Source: Frigoriglobus tundricola (GTDB taxonomy: Bacteria > Planctomycetota > Planctomycetia > Gemmatales > Gemmataceae). Taken from it: DNA of 64,000 nt. The notes below the pieces were generated by a model, which saw only the letters and a program-made list of their open reading frames with translations, searched no databases and was not told where the DNA came from. The stretch is taken from NCBI RefSeq assembly GCF_013128195.2, contig NZ_CP053452.2:9768703-9832702 (forward strand). Reading direction: 5' to 3'. Both the position numbers and the translations under genes were made by a program. How positions within the stretch are numbered: the first letter of the stretch is position 1; the number at the start of each line of letters is the position of its first letter. Of this stretch, positions 38,574 through 47,438 are shown one piece after another.

Positions 38574-40488
38574 TCACGAATCCCGAACCACCGTTGACGG
38601 CGGATCGGTCGGCTCAAACCGGACGGTCACCTCCGGCGGCGGGTACGGCTGATCGGCGGCCGGATCGGCGGGCGGGTCGCACGCGATCACGACCGCGGCC
38701 GCCCGGCGGTACCCCTCGGGGTCGGCCGCCATCGCCCGCTGGAGCGGGGCCTCGATCCACTCGGCCACCAGCTTCCGCACCACCCGCCCGCCCTCCTTGC
38801 CGTTGGCCCGCTCGTCCAGGCGCCGGGCCGCGGCCCCCACGTACGCGACCAGCGGGTCGGGCAGCTCCAGCCGCTTGTTGCGGCCCTCGGCCCAGCTCCG
38901 GCGCAGTTCGGCCGCCTGCTTGCGGGCGATCCCGGCCATCGCCGCCGCGTCCAGCGGGCGGAACACGATGACCCGCTTGATCCGGGCCAGGAACTCCGGG
39001 GTGAACACCGGCCGGTCCGACTTCCCGTGCCGGATCTGCCCCAGCGCCTCCTTCATCCGCGTGGCGATCTCCTCGACCGTCTTCCCCTCCTTGTGCATGT
39101 CGGCGATCATCCGCTGGCCCACGTTGGTGGTGAGCACGAAGATCGACTTCTGGGCGTGCGCCTTCGCGCCCCGCTGGTCCGTCACCCAGCCCTCGTCGAA
39201 CAGGTTGAGGAACGGCTGGAGCACGTCCGGGTGGGCCTTGTCCGCCTCGTCCAGCAGGAACACCCCGTACGGGTCGGCGTTCAGCTCGGTCACCAGCCGC
39301 CCGCCCCGGTCGCTGCCCACGTACCCGGGCGGCACCCCGATGATGGTGGCCACACTGTGGGCCTCGACGCAGTTGCCCAGGGTGTACGTCTTGAGCCGCT
39401 TGGACGTCGAGTAGAACCGGGCCAGCGCCTTCGCCATCTCGGTCTTGCCCGTGCCCGTCTGGCCCAGCAGCAGGAGCACCGAGGCCGGCTTGGTCGGGTC
39501 GGTCATCCCGGCCTTAATGAGCCCCAGCTCAGTCGCCACCTCGCGGACCGCGTGGTCCTGGCCGAACACCACTTCACCGAGGGCGGCGGCGTAGTCGGTG
39601 CGGTCGGCGACCCCGCGCAGGGTGTCGGCCGGGATGCCGGTGCGGTCGGACACCACCCGCACCACGTCGTCGGCGGTGACCCGTTCGACCGGGCGGCCGA
39701 GCTGGCGGCGGTCGTAGTCGGCGCCCTCGCACGCGGCGGTGAGCACCTTGAGCGCCTTGGCCGGGAGCTGGTCGTTGAGCACGTAGTTGGCGGTCAGGGC
39801 CACGGCCCGGCGGACGGCCTCGGGTTCGACGGGCACGCGGTACCGCTCGGCCAGCCCGCGGGCGAAGTAGTGCATGACCCGCAGGGCGGTTTCGGGGTCC
39901 GGCTCGGGAGCGTACACGACGCTGAAGAACTCGGCAAAGGCGGGGTCGTCGGGGGCCAGGTCGTCGAACTCGCGGGGCGTCAGGGGGGCGACCAGGTGGC
40001 ACCGGGCGCGGGCCAGCGCGGCCAGGAGGACGGGCCGGTTGGACTCGCGGTGGGCGGGGAGGAGCAGTTCGTGCAGGCCGTCGAGGCAGACGACCAGGTC
40101 GGCGTGCGGGGCGGTGTGCTCGAGGACGGCGGTCAGCTTGGGCGCGGGCCTCGTCGGGGGCGTGTGCCGCGCGTCCACGGCCAGCACCCGCTTGGCCGCG
40201 AGGAACCCGCGGTCGTGCGCGGCCCGGCGGGCGAACTCGGCGACGAGGGTCGACTTGCCCACCCCGCGGCTCGCCGACGAGCAGCGCGTGCGGGTGCTCG
40301 CGGCGGTGCAGGGCGCGGGCCAGGGCGTCGAACAGGTGGTCGAACAGCGGGTCGCCGGCGTACGGGGAGCCGCCGCCCACCCCCGCCCGGCGCGCGTGCC
40401 AGGTGAGGTCGTCCGATGCGGCGACCTCGCGCGGGAGCAGGACCGGGGCGTCGGCGTGGGGCGGAGCGGACGGGGCGGAATCGGCCAC
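38574..40488 (-). CDS. ClpA/ClpB-like AAA+ ATPase, frameshifted in the first Walker A
   Basis: GTG 40488 (VADSAPSAPPHAD) opens the N-terminus. Near 40263 the coding signal changes frame exactly inside the first Walker A (LLVGEP..., then GVGKSTLVAEFARR). The second AAA+ domain is complete: LLGQTGTGKTEMAKALARF (Walker A), GVFLLDEADKAHPDVLQPFL (Walker B), FVLTTNVGQRMIADM (sensor 1), and a Clp C-terminal domain with FLARIKRVIVFRPL. The class resembles ClpA/ClpB unfoldases but lacks a Clp N-domain, and is shorter (~640 residues). The first domain's Walker B reads LVVCLDG without the usual Glu. It may remodel or disassemble a protein assembly; no protease or secretion partner is adjacent. Confidence 0.8.
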
Positions 40489-40892
40489 AGACGGTCCCCA
40501 CGTGCGTGAACGGAAGGGCACAACAATGAGATCATACCGGCGCCGGCTCATTGGTCACGCGAAATCGGCACGCGGTTCGGACATCCGCCCCCGGCCGAGT
40601 GCGGCTGGTGCGACGAGCCGGATTCCGCAGGACCGATCTCCGCACCCACCGGGCGCCCCCCATCGCCCGAAGCCCCGCCCTGGACTCGGCTACCGACTCG
40701 AAGCTGGCGCAGATGGTCGAGTCCCTGAAGGTCGAGAACGCGCCCCCGCTCCGAGCTCCCGACCCGGATCACCGTGCGCGCGTCCGAGAGAACCCGCCGA
40801 GTAGACCGCCACCGTCAATTCGCGGCGCACGGGTGGCCAATAACGCTGGGGAAACGGCCCAATCGGCTCCGCAAATTTGCAGTGGCCGACTA
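40489..40892. other. intergenic region without recognised gene
   Basis: 404 bp between the AAA+ gene and the GT-phosphatase-GT2 gene. Open frames are Arg/Pro-rich shadows. Nothing else is seen. Confidence 0.4.
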
Positions 40893-42557
40893 CTAGTTGT
40901 GAACGAACAATGGACGGGACACGTGCCCGAGCCGCGAACCGGCTTGGGCCGCCAGACTCTGGATAAACCGACCGTCTGCGAGCGGATCATCTCCCGGCCA
41001 CGGAACGGCCCGCGCAACAGCCGCGCGGGCCATGCAGCAGCCGAGGTCGGCCCCGCCCGGCTGCGGGCCGGTGGGGTAAACTCTCCAGCCGAAATAGCTG
41101 TGCAGCGTGTCACACAGAACCACATCAGCATCACGCCCGGCGATCAGCATCTGCTCGAGCCAGCCTGGGACATAATAGTTATCATCGTTGGTGAGAGCGA
41201 TCCAATCCCCCTTTGCGGCGTCGATCCCGACCTGACGATACGGGTGTCCCCATCGGCCCCGGGGCTCGGGTGTCACGATCACCCGCACCCGCTTCTCACC
41301 CCTGGCTGCGATCGACTCGACCAGTTCCACGGCCGCAAGATCGGGACCATCAGTCACCGCCACCAGTTCCCAATTTTGATGCCGTTGCCGCTGTAAGCAG
41401 AGAATCAGACCCAGGAGGCGATCGGGACTGTACTTGACTCTCGCGACAACCGACACCAACTCTTCCGCCGGCAGCGGGCAGCCTCCTGCCTCACAGATGT
41501 ACCGACACAGGGCGCGGTTGTGTGTTCCCATGTCCATGATCGCCTGCGCCCGCTGCTTCTCGCCGCGGCACCACAAGACACCCGCCGCCGCCGCTCGGCT
41601 CCGGCCGATCCCCTTCTCGCACTGCATCACGATGAAAGGCGACCGTTTGTTACCACGAACGAAGTCCAGTATGGACCGAGCTTGCTCGGCACTGGGGGGA
41701 ACCACCAGGCCGTGCCGGTCCGTCGCATCATGGGCCAACAGGTCGAGACGCGCGACGACCCGGGCCGCGTCACGGAACGTCGGGAATTGATCCGTGCTGT
41801 CCGCAAACGACACGACGAGCGAAGGCCCCGGCAGGCGCTCGCGCTCGGCCTGTTCGCGACTCCAGGTGACGACCTCGGCCCGCTCAGCTGCCCACTGGGA
41901 CCAATCGGGCAGGAGGGCGAAGAAATCATAGTCCGGGTTGCAGAAGTCGTGCCCGGCGCAAGCGAGACTGTAGGCCCGGCACCATTGCGCCGCACCGATC
42001 CACATCTCGCACGAGTACCTGGTGAGCCCCTTGGCGTGGTGGTAGGCAACAAAATCAGGTAGGCGTCGGATCCAATCGGGAGACGCCAACCAGAACGTAC
42101 CGGAGAAGTGCTGTTCGCCGTGCGTGTGCCAGTTCACGCCCACTGCGTCGTAGCCAGAGTGCAGGTGGGGGATGTGCTCTCGCCATCGTCTTACCAAGTG
42201 CTCCTGCATCACCAGACGCCACCACTTCTTCCCCAGGTCGTGGGGCGCGCTCACCCCCTTTGTGTGGAGGTAAAGGATCGGGTCGTGAACCCACTCCTGC
42301 TTCGCCAGCCGCTCGATTTCTAGCATCGCAAAGGTTTCGTAGTGTTGGACATTCGGATCCGTCCGAACGACCTCCAGGGACACCCCGAACCTCCGCCCCT
42401 GTGACAGTAACCAGTCGAGCCCGTGCCCAACGTGAGTGAGCCTTACCTTCCTGAGCCCACAAGACGCCAGAAGTTGAAGTTGTTCAACCACGACTTCCTG
42501 CCAGTTGCCCATCGCGGCGACATGGTACACAACGATGGGGGTGGGGTCAGTTCTCAC
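40893..42557 (-). CDS. glycosyltransferase-like / protein tyrosine phosphatase-like / GT2 fusion
   Basis: An intact 554-residue protein. GTG 42557 is chosen because GGAG (42565-42568 on the minus strand) sits seven bases upstream. Residues about 1-215 are a domain with ILYLHTKGVSAPHDLGKKWW and an EQHFSGTFWLA segment, similar to capsule or rhamnan glycosyltransferase-associated domains. Residues about 245-365 look like a cysteine phosphatase: FIVMQCEKGIGRSRAAAAG contains the C-x5-R loop (CEKGIGR) followed by Ser, with the general fold of predicted protein tyrosine phosphatases. The C-terminus is a GT2 domain (VVARVKYSPDRLLGLILCL, WIALTNDDNYYVPGWLEQML). Its codon use is less GC-extreme than its neighbours', and it is one of the few unbroken genes in the cluster. 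The fusion suggests phosphatase control of, or processing by, the transferase. Confidence 0.75.
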   Translation of the reverse strand: MRTDPTPIVVYHVAAMGNWQEVVVEQLQLLASCGLRKVRLTHVGHGLDWLLSQGRRFGVSLEVVRTDPNVQHYETFAMLEIERLAKQEWVHDPILYLHTKGVSAPHDLGKKWWRLVMQEHLVRRWREHIPHLHSGYDAVGVNWHTHGEQHFSGTFWLASPDWIRRLPDFVAYHHAKGLTRYSCEMWIGAAQWCRAYSLACAGHDFCNPDYDFFALLPDWSQWAAERAEVVTWSREQAERERLPGPSLVVSFADSTDQFPTFRDAARVVARLDLLAHDATDRHGLVVPPSAEQARSILDFVRGNKRSPFIVMQCEKGIGRSRAAAAGVLWCRGEKQRAQAIMDMGTHNRALCRYICEAGGCPLPAEELVSVVARVKYSPDRLLGLILCLQRQRHQNWELVAVTDGPDLAAVELVESIAARGEKRVRVIVTPEPRGRWGHPYRQVGIDAAKGDWIALTNDDNYYVPGWLEQMLIAGRDADVVLCDTLHSYFGWRVYPTGPQPGGADLGCCMARAAVARAVPWPGDDPLADGRFIQSLAAQAGSRLGHVSRPLFVHN

Positions 42558-43092
42558 GGCCAATCTCCAGAATCCCAGTGATCACAGGTGACGCCTGGAT
42601 GAATCAACAGTTAGCGAGGAGCGCATTACCCCGGCACTACGCCACCCACCAGCGGCACACCGTTTCTGTGGCCCCCGGCCCGGTCCGCTTCCGCGAACCC
42701 CAACAGGCGCCCGCAGACGCAACGCTGCCAGAAACTCATCCGATCACCCGCGTGCGTCGGGTAGCTCGATGGTCATGACTCGATGCCCCGCCCAACTGAG
42801 GGCACGCTCCCCAGCCAAACCGCATCGCGCCGAGTCACTTTTCGCCTACCAAACGGCTGAACCACCGTACCGTGATGCGCCATCTCTTGTTGGAATACGG
42901 GACCATTGCGGGTCCGGGGCCGTCTTCTGAGCCGGTCACCTCGCCGCGGTACGGCCCTCCCAGCCCGTTTCTTCCCGCCCGCTTGCGGGCTTCGGTCCGC
43001 CTCCACTACAAGAGGCACAGGTTCACTTTGCGTGCCGCGAAGGAGTGCCCGGCGACCTCCCCTGGGCCGTGGTCCGTCCGCGTCCGCGCCGG
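42558..43092. other. intergenic region with small stem-loop
   Basis: 535 bp between two glycosyltransferase genes. A 14-bp inverted repeat (42977-42990, six-base arms) lies about 100 bp after the stop at 43093 and may be a weak terminator. No gene is recognised. Confidence 0.4.
42565..42568 (-). promoter_or_regulatory. ribosome binding site that selects GTG 42557
   Basis: GGAG read on the minus strand, spaced seven bases from GTG 42557. It favours this start over the TTG two codons upstream. Confidence 0.5.
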
Positions 43093-44289
43093 TCAGGGCG
43101 CCTTGCCGCCGGTGTTTCCGCCCCAGTGGTGCCACCGCCACGTCCGTCTTGGGAGGTGCGAGAACGTGCCACCCGCGTCCAGGATGGCGCGGTACATGTT
43201 CCACTCGTCGTGCGGCGAATCGCCGATCGCGGCGAACCCGCCGACCGAGCGGGCGCGTTCGGTGCGCATCAGGGCCGGGGTCTGGATGTAGCTGATCTCC
43301 CGCAGGCGCTGCGCGTCGAACGGCAGCCCGTACCGCCCCCACCCCTCGGCGTTGGGCAGCACCCGCCCGTCCGGGGCCACCACTTCGGCCGACGAGTACG
43401 CCACGTCCGCGCCGGACGCCCGTGCGTGGTTCAGGAGCAGTTCCACGTGGTGCGGGAACATCTGGTCGTCGTCGTCCAGGAACGTCACCCATTGCGTCCG
43501 CACCTGTTCCAGCGTCCGGGTCTTGGTCCGAGCCGCCCCCTCGCGGCCGTAGTCGCACACGACCACGACCGCCTCGGGCCGCACCGTCTGGCTCGCGACG
43601 CTCTCGAGCGCGCGCAGCAGCAGAGTGCGGCGGGGCGGGATCGTTGCCAGACAGACGGTGACGCCGCTCGGGTGCGGGGCCAGTGCGGGCCGACCGGCTG
43701 CCGTTTTGCGCATCCACAACCAGTTGACGGGACCCAGATCGTCGGGCCGCCACGACGTGAGCCCGCACGTCGCCGCCGGTCCCACCGCCGCCGCGTCCGT
43801 GAACGCCAGGCGGTCCCAGGTCCGGCCCCGCACGTGCCGCACGAAGTGGTCCCAGTTCGGGGCGTAGTCGTGGGCCCCGATCACGTCACCGGTCTTGAGG
43901 AGCGGGGCGAGGGCCGCGAACTCCTTGATCTTCTGGCCCCCGTCGCAGAGCACCAGGGACGGCCCCGGCGAACGGACGTACTCGGCGACCCGCGCGTCGA
44001 CCGCTCGGTGGGACGGGCCGAACACGGGCTGGACCCGGACATCGACCCCGGCCGCCCGGACCGCGGCGTGACCGCCCCGGGCCACAAGGTCGTACGATAG
44101 GACCGGGACCGCGGTCAGTCCCGACCCGTCGAGGGCGTCCCGCAGGCAGGGGGCGAACCCGCCCTCGGCCGTCCCGATTTCGAGTACGCGCGCGGGCCGC
44201 AGGTCCGCCAGCACGCGTGCCATGACGCCCGGCACCGCCGGGTGCTGCTGGCACGCGAGGCCGCGGTAGAGGAACGACGGTGGCGGCAC
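43093..44289 (-). CDS. methyltransferase/cephalosporin-hydroxylase-like domain fused to GT2
   Basis: A 398-residue intact protein starting at GTG 44289, after a G-rich ribosome binding site and 12 bases beyond the previous stop. The N-terminal half has ARVLEIGTAEGGFAPCLRDA and LVLCDGGQKIKEFAALAPLL with GDVIGAHDY, the pattern of class I methyltransferases related to cephalosporin hydroxylase/CmcI. The C-terminal half is GT2: GVTVCLATIPPRRTLLLRAL, DYGREGAARTKTR, WVTFLDDDDQMFPHHVELLL, and a closing WRWHHWGGNTGG. It lies directly downstream of the GT92 gene in the same operon and likely acts on the same glycan. Confidence 0.8.
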   Translation of the reverse strand: MPPPSFLYRGLACQQHPAVPGVMARVLADLRPARVLEIGTAEGGFAPCLRDALDGSGLTAVPVLSYDLVARGGHAAVRAAGVDVRVQPVFGPSHRAVDARVAEYVRSPGPSLVLCDGGQKIKEFAALAPLLKTGDVIGAHDYAPNWDHFVRHVRGRTWDRLAFTDAAAVGPAATCGLTSWRPDDLGPVNWLWMRKTAAGRPALAPHPSGVTVCLATIPPRRTLLLRALESVASQTVRPEAVVVVCDYGREGAARTKTRTLEQVRTQWVTFLDDDDQMFPHHVELLLNHARASGADVAYSSAEVVAPDGRVLPNAEGWGRYGLPFDAQRLREISYIQTPALMRTERARSVGGFAAIGDSPHDEWNMYRAILDAGGTFSHLPRRTWRWHHWGGNTGGKAP

Positions 44290-44301
44290 GGATTGCCCCC
44301 C

Positions 44302-45081
44302 TTAGCAGAGCCGGGCGCGGAGCCGGTCCGCGAACCGAACGGCGCAGGCGTCGTGTTCGGCGCACGCCGCGTCGACGTCGTAGACGCCCCAGAGGTGCTG
44401 CGGTGGGGACCCGTCCGCGTACCCGCGCCGCATCTTGTCGCCCCAGTCCAGCAGCGATTTTGCGTAGTAGTGGTTGATCTGGACCCGGTCCACGCTCACG
44501 TCCAGCCACGGCCCCGGGGCGTACGTCCGGTGCTCGTTGCACAGGTGGCACCCGTCGTGCATCACGGGCCGGTGCGGGTGGGGGAAGTGACGCAATTTCG
44601 TGGTCTGGATGATCGACTTGACGTGCCGGTTGATTTCGGCGTGCACCGGCAGCTTGTGGGTCATCACCTCCGTGAGCAGCCCCGTCGGGCGGAGCAAGTG
44701 GCCGCTGGTGCCGAACACCTGCCAGTTAACGACCAGGCCCGCGTACTCGCTCTCGAACTCACTCAGCAGGGGCCGGAGGTCGTCCCCCTCGTGGGGGACG
44801 AGGAACTCGTCGCCGTCGATGAACGCGGTCCACATGCTGTCGTACCGTCTCTGCTCCCCGTGCCGGTTGTACACCTGCATGTGCTGCCCGCGCCCGGGAA
44901 CCGCCTCGACGGTGACGTACCCGGCCGCGATCTGCGCGGCCAGCGACACCGCGACCGGCACCTCGCTGTCGTCGTCGTATACGTAGAAGTGCTCGACCCC
45001 GACGAGGCGGTGGAACTCGACCCACTCGGGCAGGTAGCGGGCCTCGTTGCGGACGATCGCACAGACGCTCAGGTAATGCAT
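44302..45081 (-). CDS. glycosyltransferase family 92-like protein
   Basis: A 259-residue protein from ATG 45081. SVCAIVRNEARYLPEWVEFH, VEHFYVYDDDSEVPVAV and FIDGDEFLVPHEGDDLRPLL are the characteristic blocks of bacterial GT92 (DUF23-like) enzymes. DDD and DGDE are the nucleotide-sugar/metal motifs, and the C-terminal VQINHYYAKS block is also typical. The ATG lies 13 bases inside the end of the preceding gene, indicating translational coupling, and the next gene starts 12 bases after the stop. It is predicted to transfer a hexose (often galactose in this family) to a surface glycan. Confidence 0.85.
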   Translation of the reverse strand: MHYLSVCAIVRNEARYLPEWVEFHRLVGVEHFYVYDDDSEVPVAVSLAAQIAAGYVTVEAVPGRGQHMQVYNRHGEQRRYDSMWTAFIDGDEFLVPHEGDDLRPLLSEFESEYAGLVVNWQVFGTSGHLLRPTGLLTEVMTHKLPVHAEINRHVKSIIQTTKLRHFPHPHRPVMHDGCHLCNEHRTYAPGPWLDVSVDRVQINHYYAKSLLDWGDKMRRGYADGSPPQHLWGVYDVDAACAEHDACAVRFADRLRARLC

Positions 45082-45857
45082 GCCGGTTCTCCCAGGTACC
45101 GCGGCGCGGCGGAATCGAACTCCGGAACCCATTCGTCGAGCGCGAACGCGCTCCCGGGCCACAGCGCGCGAGCGCCCCAGGCGCCGGCCGTCGATGCGGT
45201 GGAACGGCCGGCACCCGACCCATGTCTCCGCGTAGACGCGCCCGCGCCAGGAGTGGCCCCCGCCCGGGGTGAGTCGGGCGGCCGCGCCGGTGCACCTCGG
45301 GCGAAGGGGCGCCACCCAGTTGGCCCGTACGGCCCAGACGTTCCCGCACCGCGAAGTGGGCTGCGTGCTGCCACGCGCGGCCACTTGCGGCCGACCCGGG
45401 CCGCTTCCGGGCGCCCAACACGTACCGGGCCATGATGCGCCGCCACTTCTGCTTGTGGAGATCCGATGGCGCACGGGCGCCTGTCGTGTGTACGTAAAAC
45501 ACCGCGGCCGTCGGGGTCGCCGCGAGCGTCAATCCCTCGCAGGGTCCGAACCCGTGTGCCGGGCCGACCACTTCGGCTCGCACCCCTGTCGTGTTGGGTG
45601 GCGTCGCGGAACCGGCGCTCGTCGGTGCGGGCCGCGGCCAGGACGAAGGCCCGGATCGCGCCGAGCCCGGCGGGGGCGAAGGGCTCCAGTTGCTCGGGCA
45701 CGACTGGGGGCCCATCCGGCGTCAGCGCGGCGGGATGGAACACCGCGTGCACGGTTAGCGGCGGCGGGCGTTCGCAGCGCCCGCGGATCCGGGCCTCGAA
45801 CGCCTCGCGCGAGCGGTACGCGTTCAAGGCCGTCTCCCCATCACACGCCAATAACAT
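45069..45857 (-). pseudogene. frameshifted glycosyltransferase-associated protein, paralogue of the N-domain at 40893-42557
   Basis: ATG 45857 starts LLACDGETALNAYRSREAFE. The signal moves to a second frame near 45605 (VFYVHTTGARAPSDLHKQKW), to a third near 45400 (VYAETWVGCRPFHRIDGRRL), and back near 45180 for the end DEWVPEFDSAAPRYLGEPAC. The VHTTGARAPSDLHKQKWRR block aligns by eye with LHTKGVSAPHDLGKKWWRL of the neighbouring fusion protein, so both belong to one family. Three breaks make it non-functional as written. Its end overlaps the GT92 start. Confidence 0.6.
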
Positions 45858-45948
45858 GGTCCCGCGGTCACGTTCAAGTCGGCCGGGGCAAACGTGTTGC
45901 GACCGCGGGGCTCCGGCCGTCGTTCGGACCCGGTCGCGGCCGGGCGAC

Positions 45949-47251
45949 TCACGCGTGCCCGTGCGCGGCCCAGGCCGCCAGGGCCTCGTCCGTCCCCTCC
46001 GCCCGGATCTCGAGAACCGGGCGGTCGGTGACGGCCCGCAATTCGGCGGCAGTCACCTCGGGGTGCCACACCACCGGCACGCCGTTCGGGATCTGTTCCA
46101 CCTCGTCGGCCAGCACCTCGACGAGCGCCGCGAGGCGCGCGCGACGGGCGTCGCTGGTGAACATCAGCAGCTCCCGTAACCCGTTGTCGAGGTCGGTCAC
46201 CGGGTCCCGCCAGTACCCCGTGTGCCACCCGCGCTCCCGCAACTCGGCCACCACCGCTTGGGGCGCGCGGAGCAGGACCACCGGGGGCACGGGGCAGACC
46301 GGGGTCAGCTCCGGCAGGGCGCGGAGGCCGGCCTCGACCGTCAGCGCCTCGACCACGCGGACCGGTCGTGTCGGGGCCGCCGCCCGGAGCACCTCGGGGG
46401 TGGCCGCGGGGTGCCACACGGCCCCAACGCGCCCGTTCCCGCTGGCCACCTCCCAAGCGATCATCTCGACCCACGCCGCCAGGGGCGCCCCGCGGGTCGG
46501 GGTCGGCAAAAGCGCGGATCAGGCCGCGGTCGACCCCCGTGGCCGGGTCGCGGTCGTAGCCGGTGTGCAGGCCGCACCGCCGGAGGGCCGCCACGACCGC
46601 GCGGGACCCCGAACGAGGGCGATCGCCGCGTCGGCGGACGGGGGCACCCAGAACTTGGCCGGGTTACGTGCCCCGCTGATGTCCGAGGGCCCCTGGGCCT
46701 GGCCGACGAGGAACGGGTCCGGGGCGTAGACCCGGTACCCGCCCTGCATCGGTCCCATGATGTGGTCACAGTGCCCGGACGCGGCGCACCAGCGGCTGTA
46801 CAAGTGCCGGAGGAACGGGCCGCGGATCGCGTACGCGTGGGTCCGCTGGCAGTTCACGCACCGCACGACCCCGGGGCCCGCCGCCCGGGGCGTGGCCATG
46901 TGCTGGCCGCCCAGCATGAGCTGGTCCCAGTCGTCCGGGGCGGCGGCCAGGAACCGCTCGACCTCCTGGCGGAACCCGGGGCGGAAGCAGGCGTCGTCTT
47001 CGAGCACCAGCAGCGCGCCCACCTGGTCCGAGATGGCCCGCTCGAGGACCTGCCGGTGGCTCTGCATGCACCCCCACGCCCCGCCCCCGGCCCCCCAGCC
47101 CTCCGGGACCGGAACCGCGCGCCGTCGATCGCCTCGAACGCGACCGGCTCGGGGAACGGCCAGTCGCACGCGGCGACCGCGGCCCGGAACGCGGCCAGCC
47201 GGTCCGGCCGGCGCCGCAGGTTGATGACAACGACTCGTCGAACACGGTCAC
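45949..47251 (-). CDS. GT25 (LPS-type) glycosyltransferase with duplicated C-terminal domain, frameshifted
   Basis: Probable start GTG 47251 (MTVFDE), then after a one-base break VVINLRRRPDRLAAF, the GT25 N-terminal signature. A second break near 47105 precedes VPVPEGWGAGGGAWGCMQSH and LLVLEDDACFRPGF, which carries the catalytic EDD. Residues after FWVPPSADAAIALVRGP contain two copies of a ~100-residue domain. Copy 1 has VAALRRCGLHTGYDRDPATG and GAVWHPAATPEVLRA; copy 2 has VAELRERGWHTGYWRDPVTD and PVVWHPEVTAAELRA. Breaks near 46590 and 46500 lie in copy 1. By family it transfers galactose or a related sugar; the duplicated domain is unknown to me. Confidence 0.7.
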
Positions 47252-47438
47252 CCTCTCATCACGTGGCCCGCCGAGTGCGCGCCCGGCCGCTCGCCTTCGT
47301 ACTCCCGGCCGGTGGCCGGTCCGGGCGGTCCGCTCCCGCGCCGGACCTCGGACACCGCCTGTCCGGCCGACGGTTGTTGCCGCCAACGGGCGCCCTCGTG
47401 CCGTGGCGCGTCAGCGGCCCCGCCCGACTCCGAATTGG

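Noticed and set aside
38574..40488. ClpV of a type VI secretion system
   Set aside because: No T6SS sheath, tube, baseplate or membrane-complex genes are present in the window, and the N-terminal domain of ClpV is missing.
42977..42990. 14-bp inverted repeat as a strong terminator or operator
   Set aside because: Short stem, no U-tract, and such palindromes are common by chance at this GC content.
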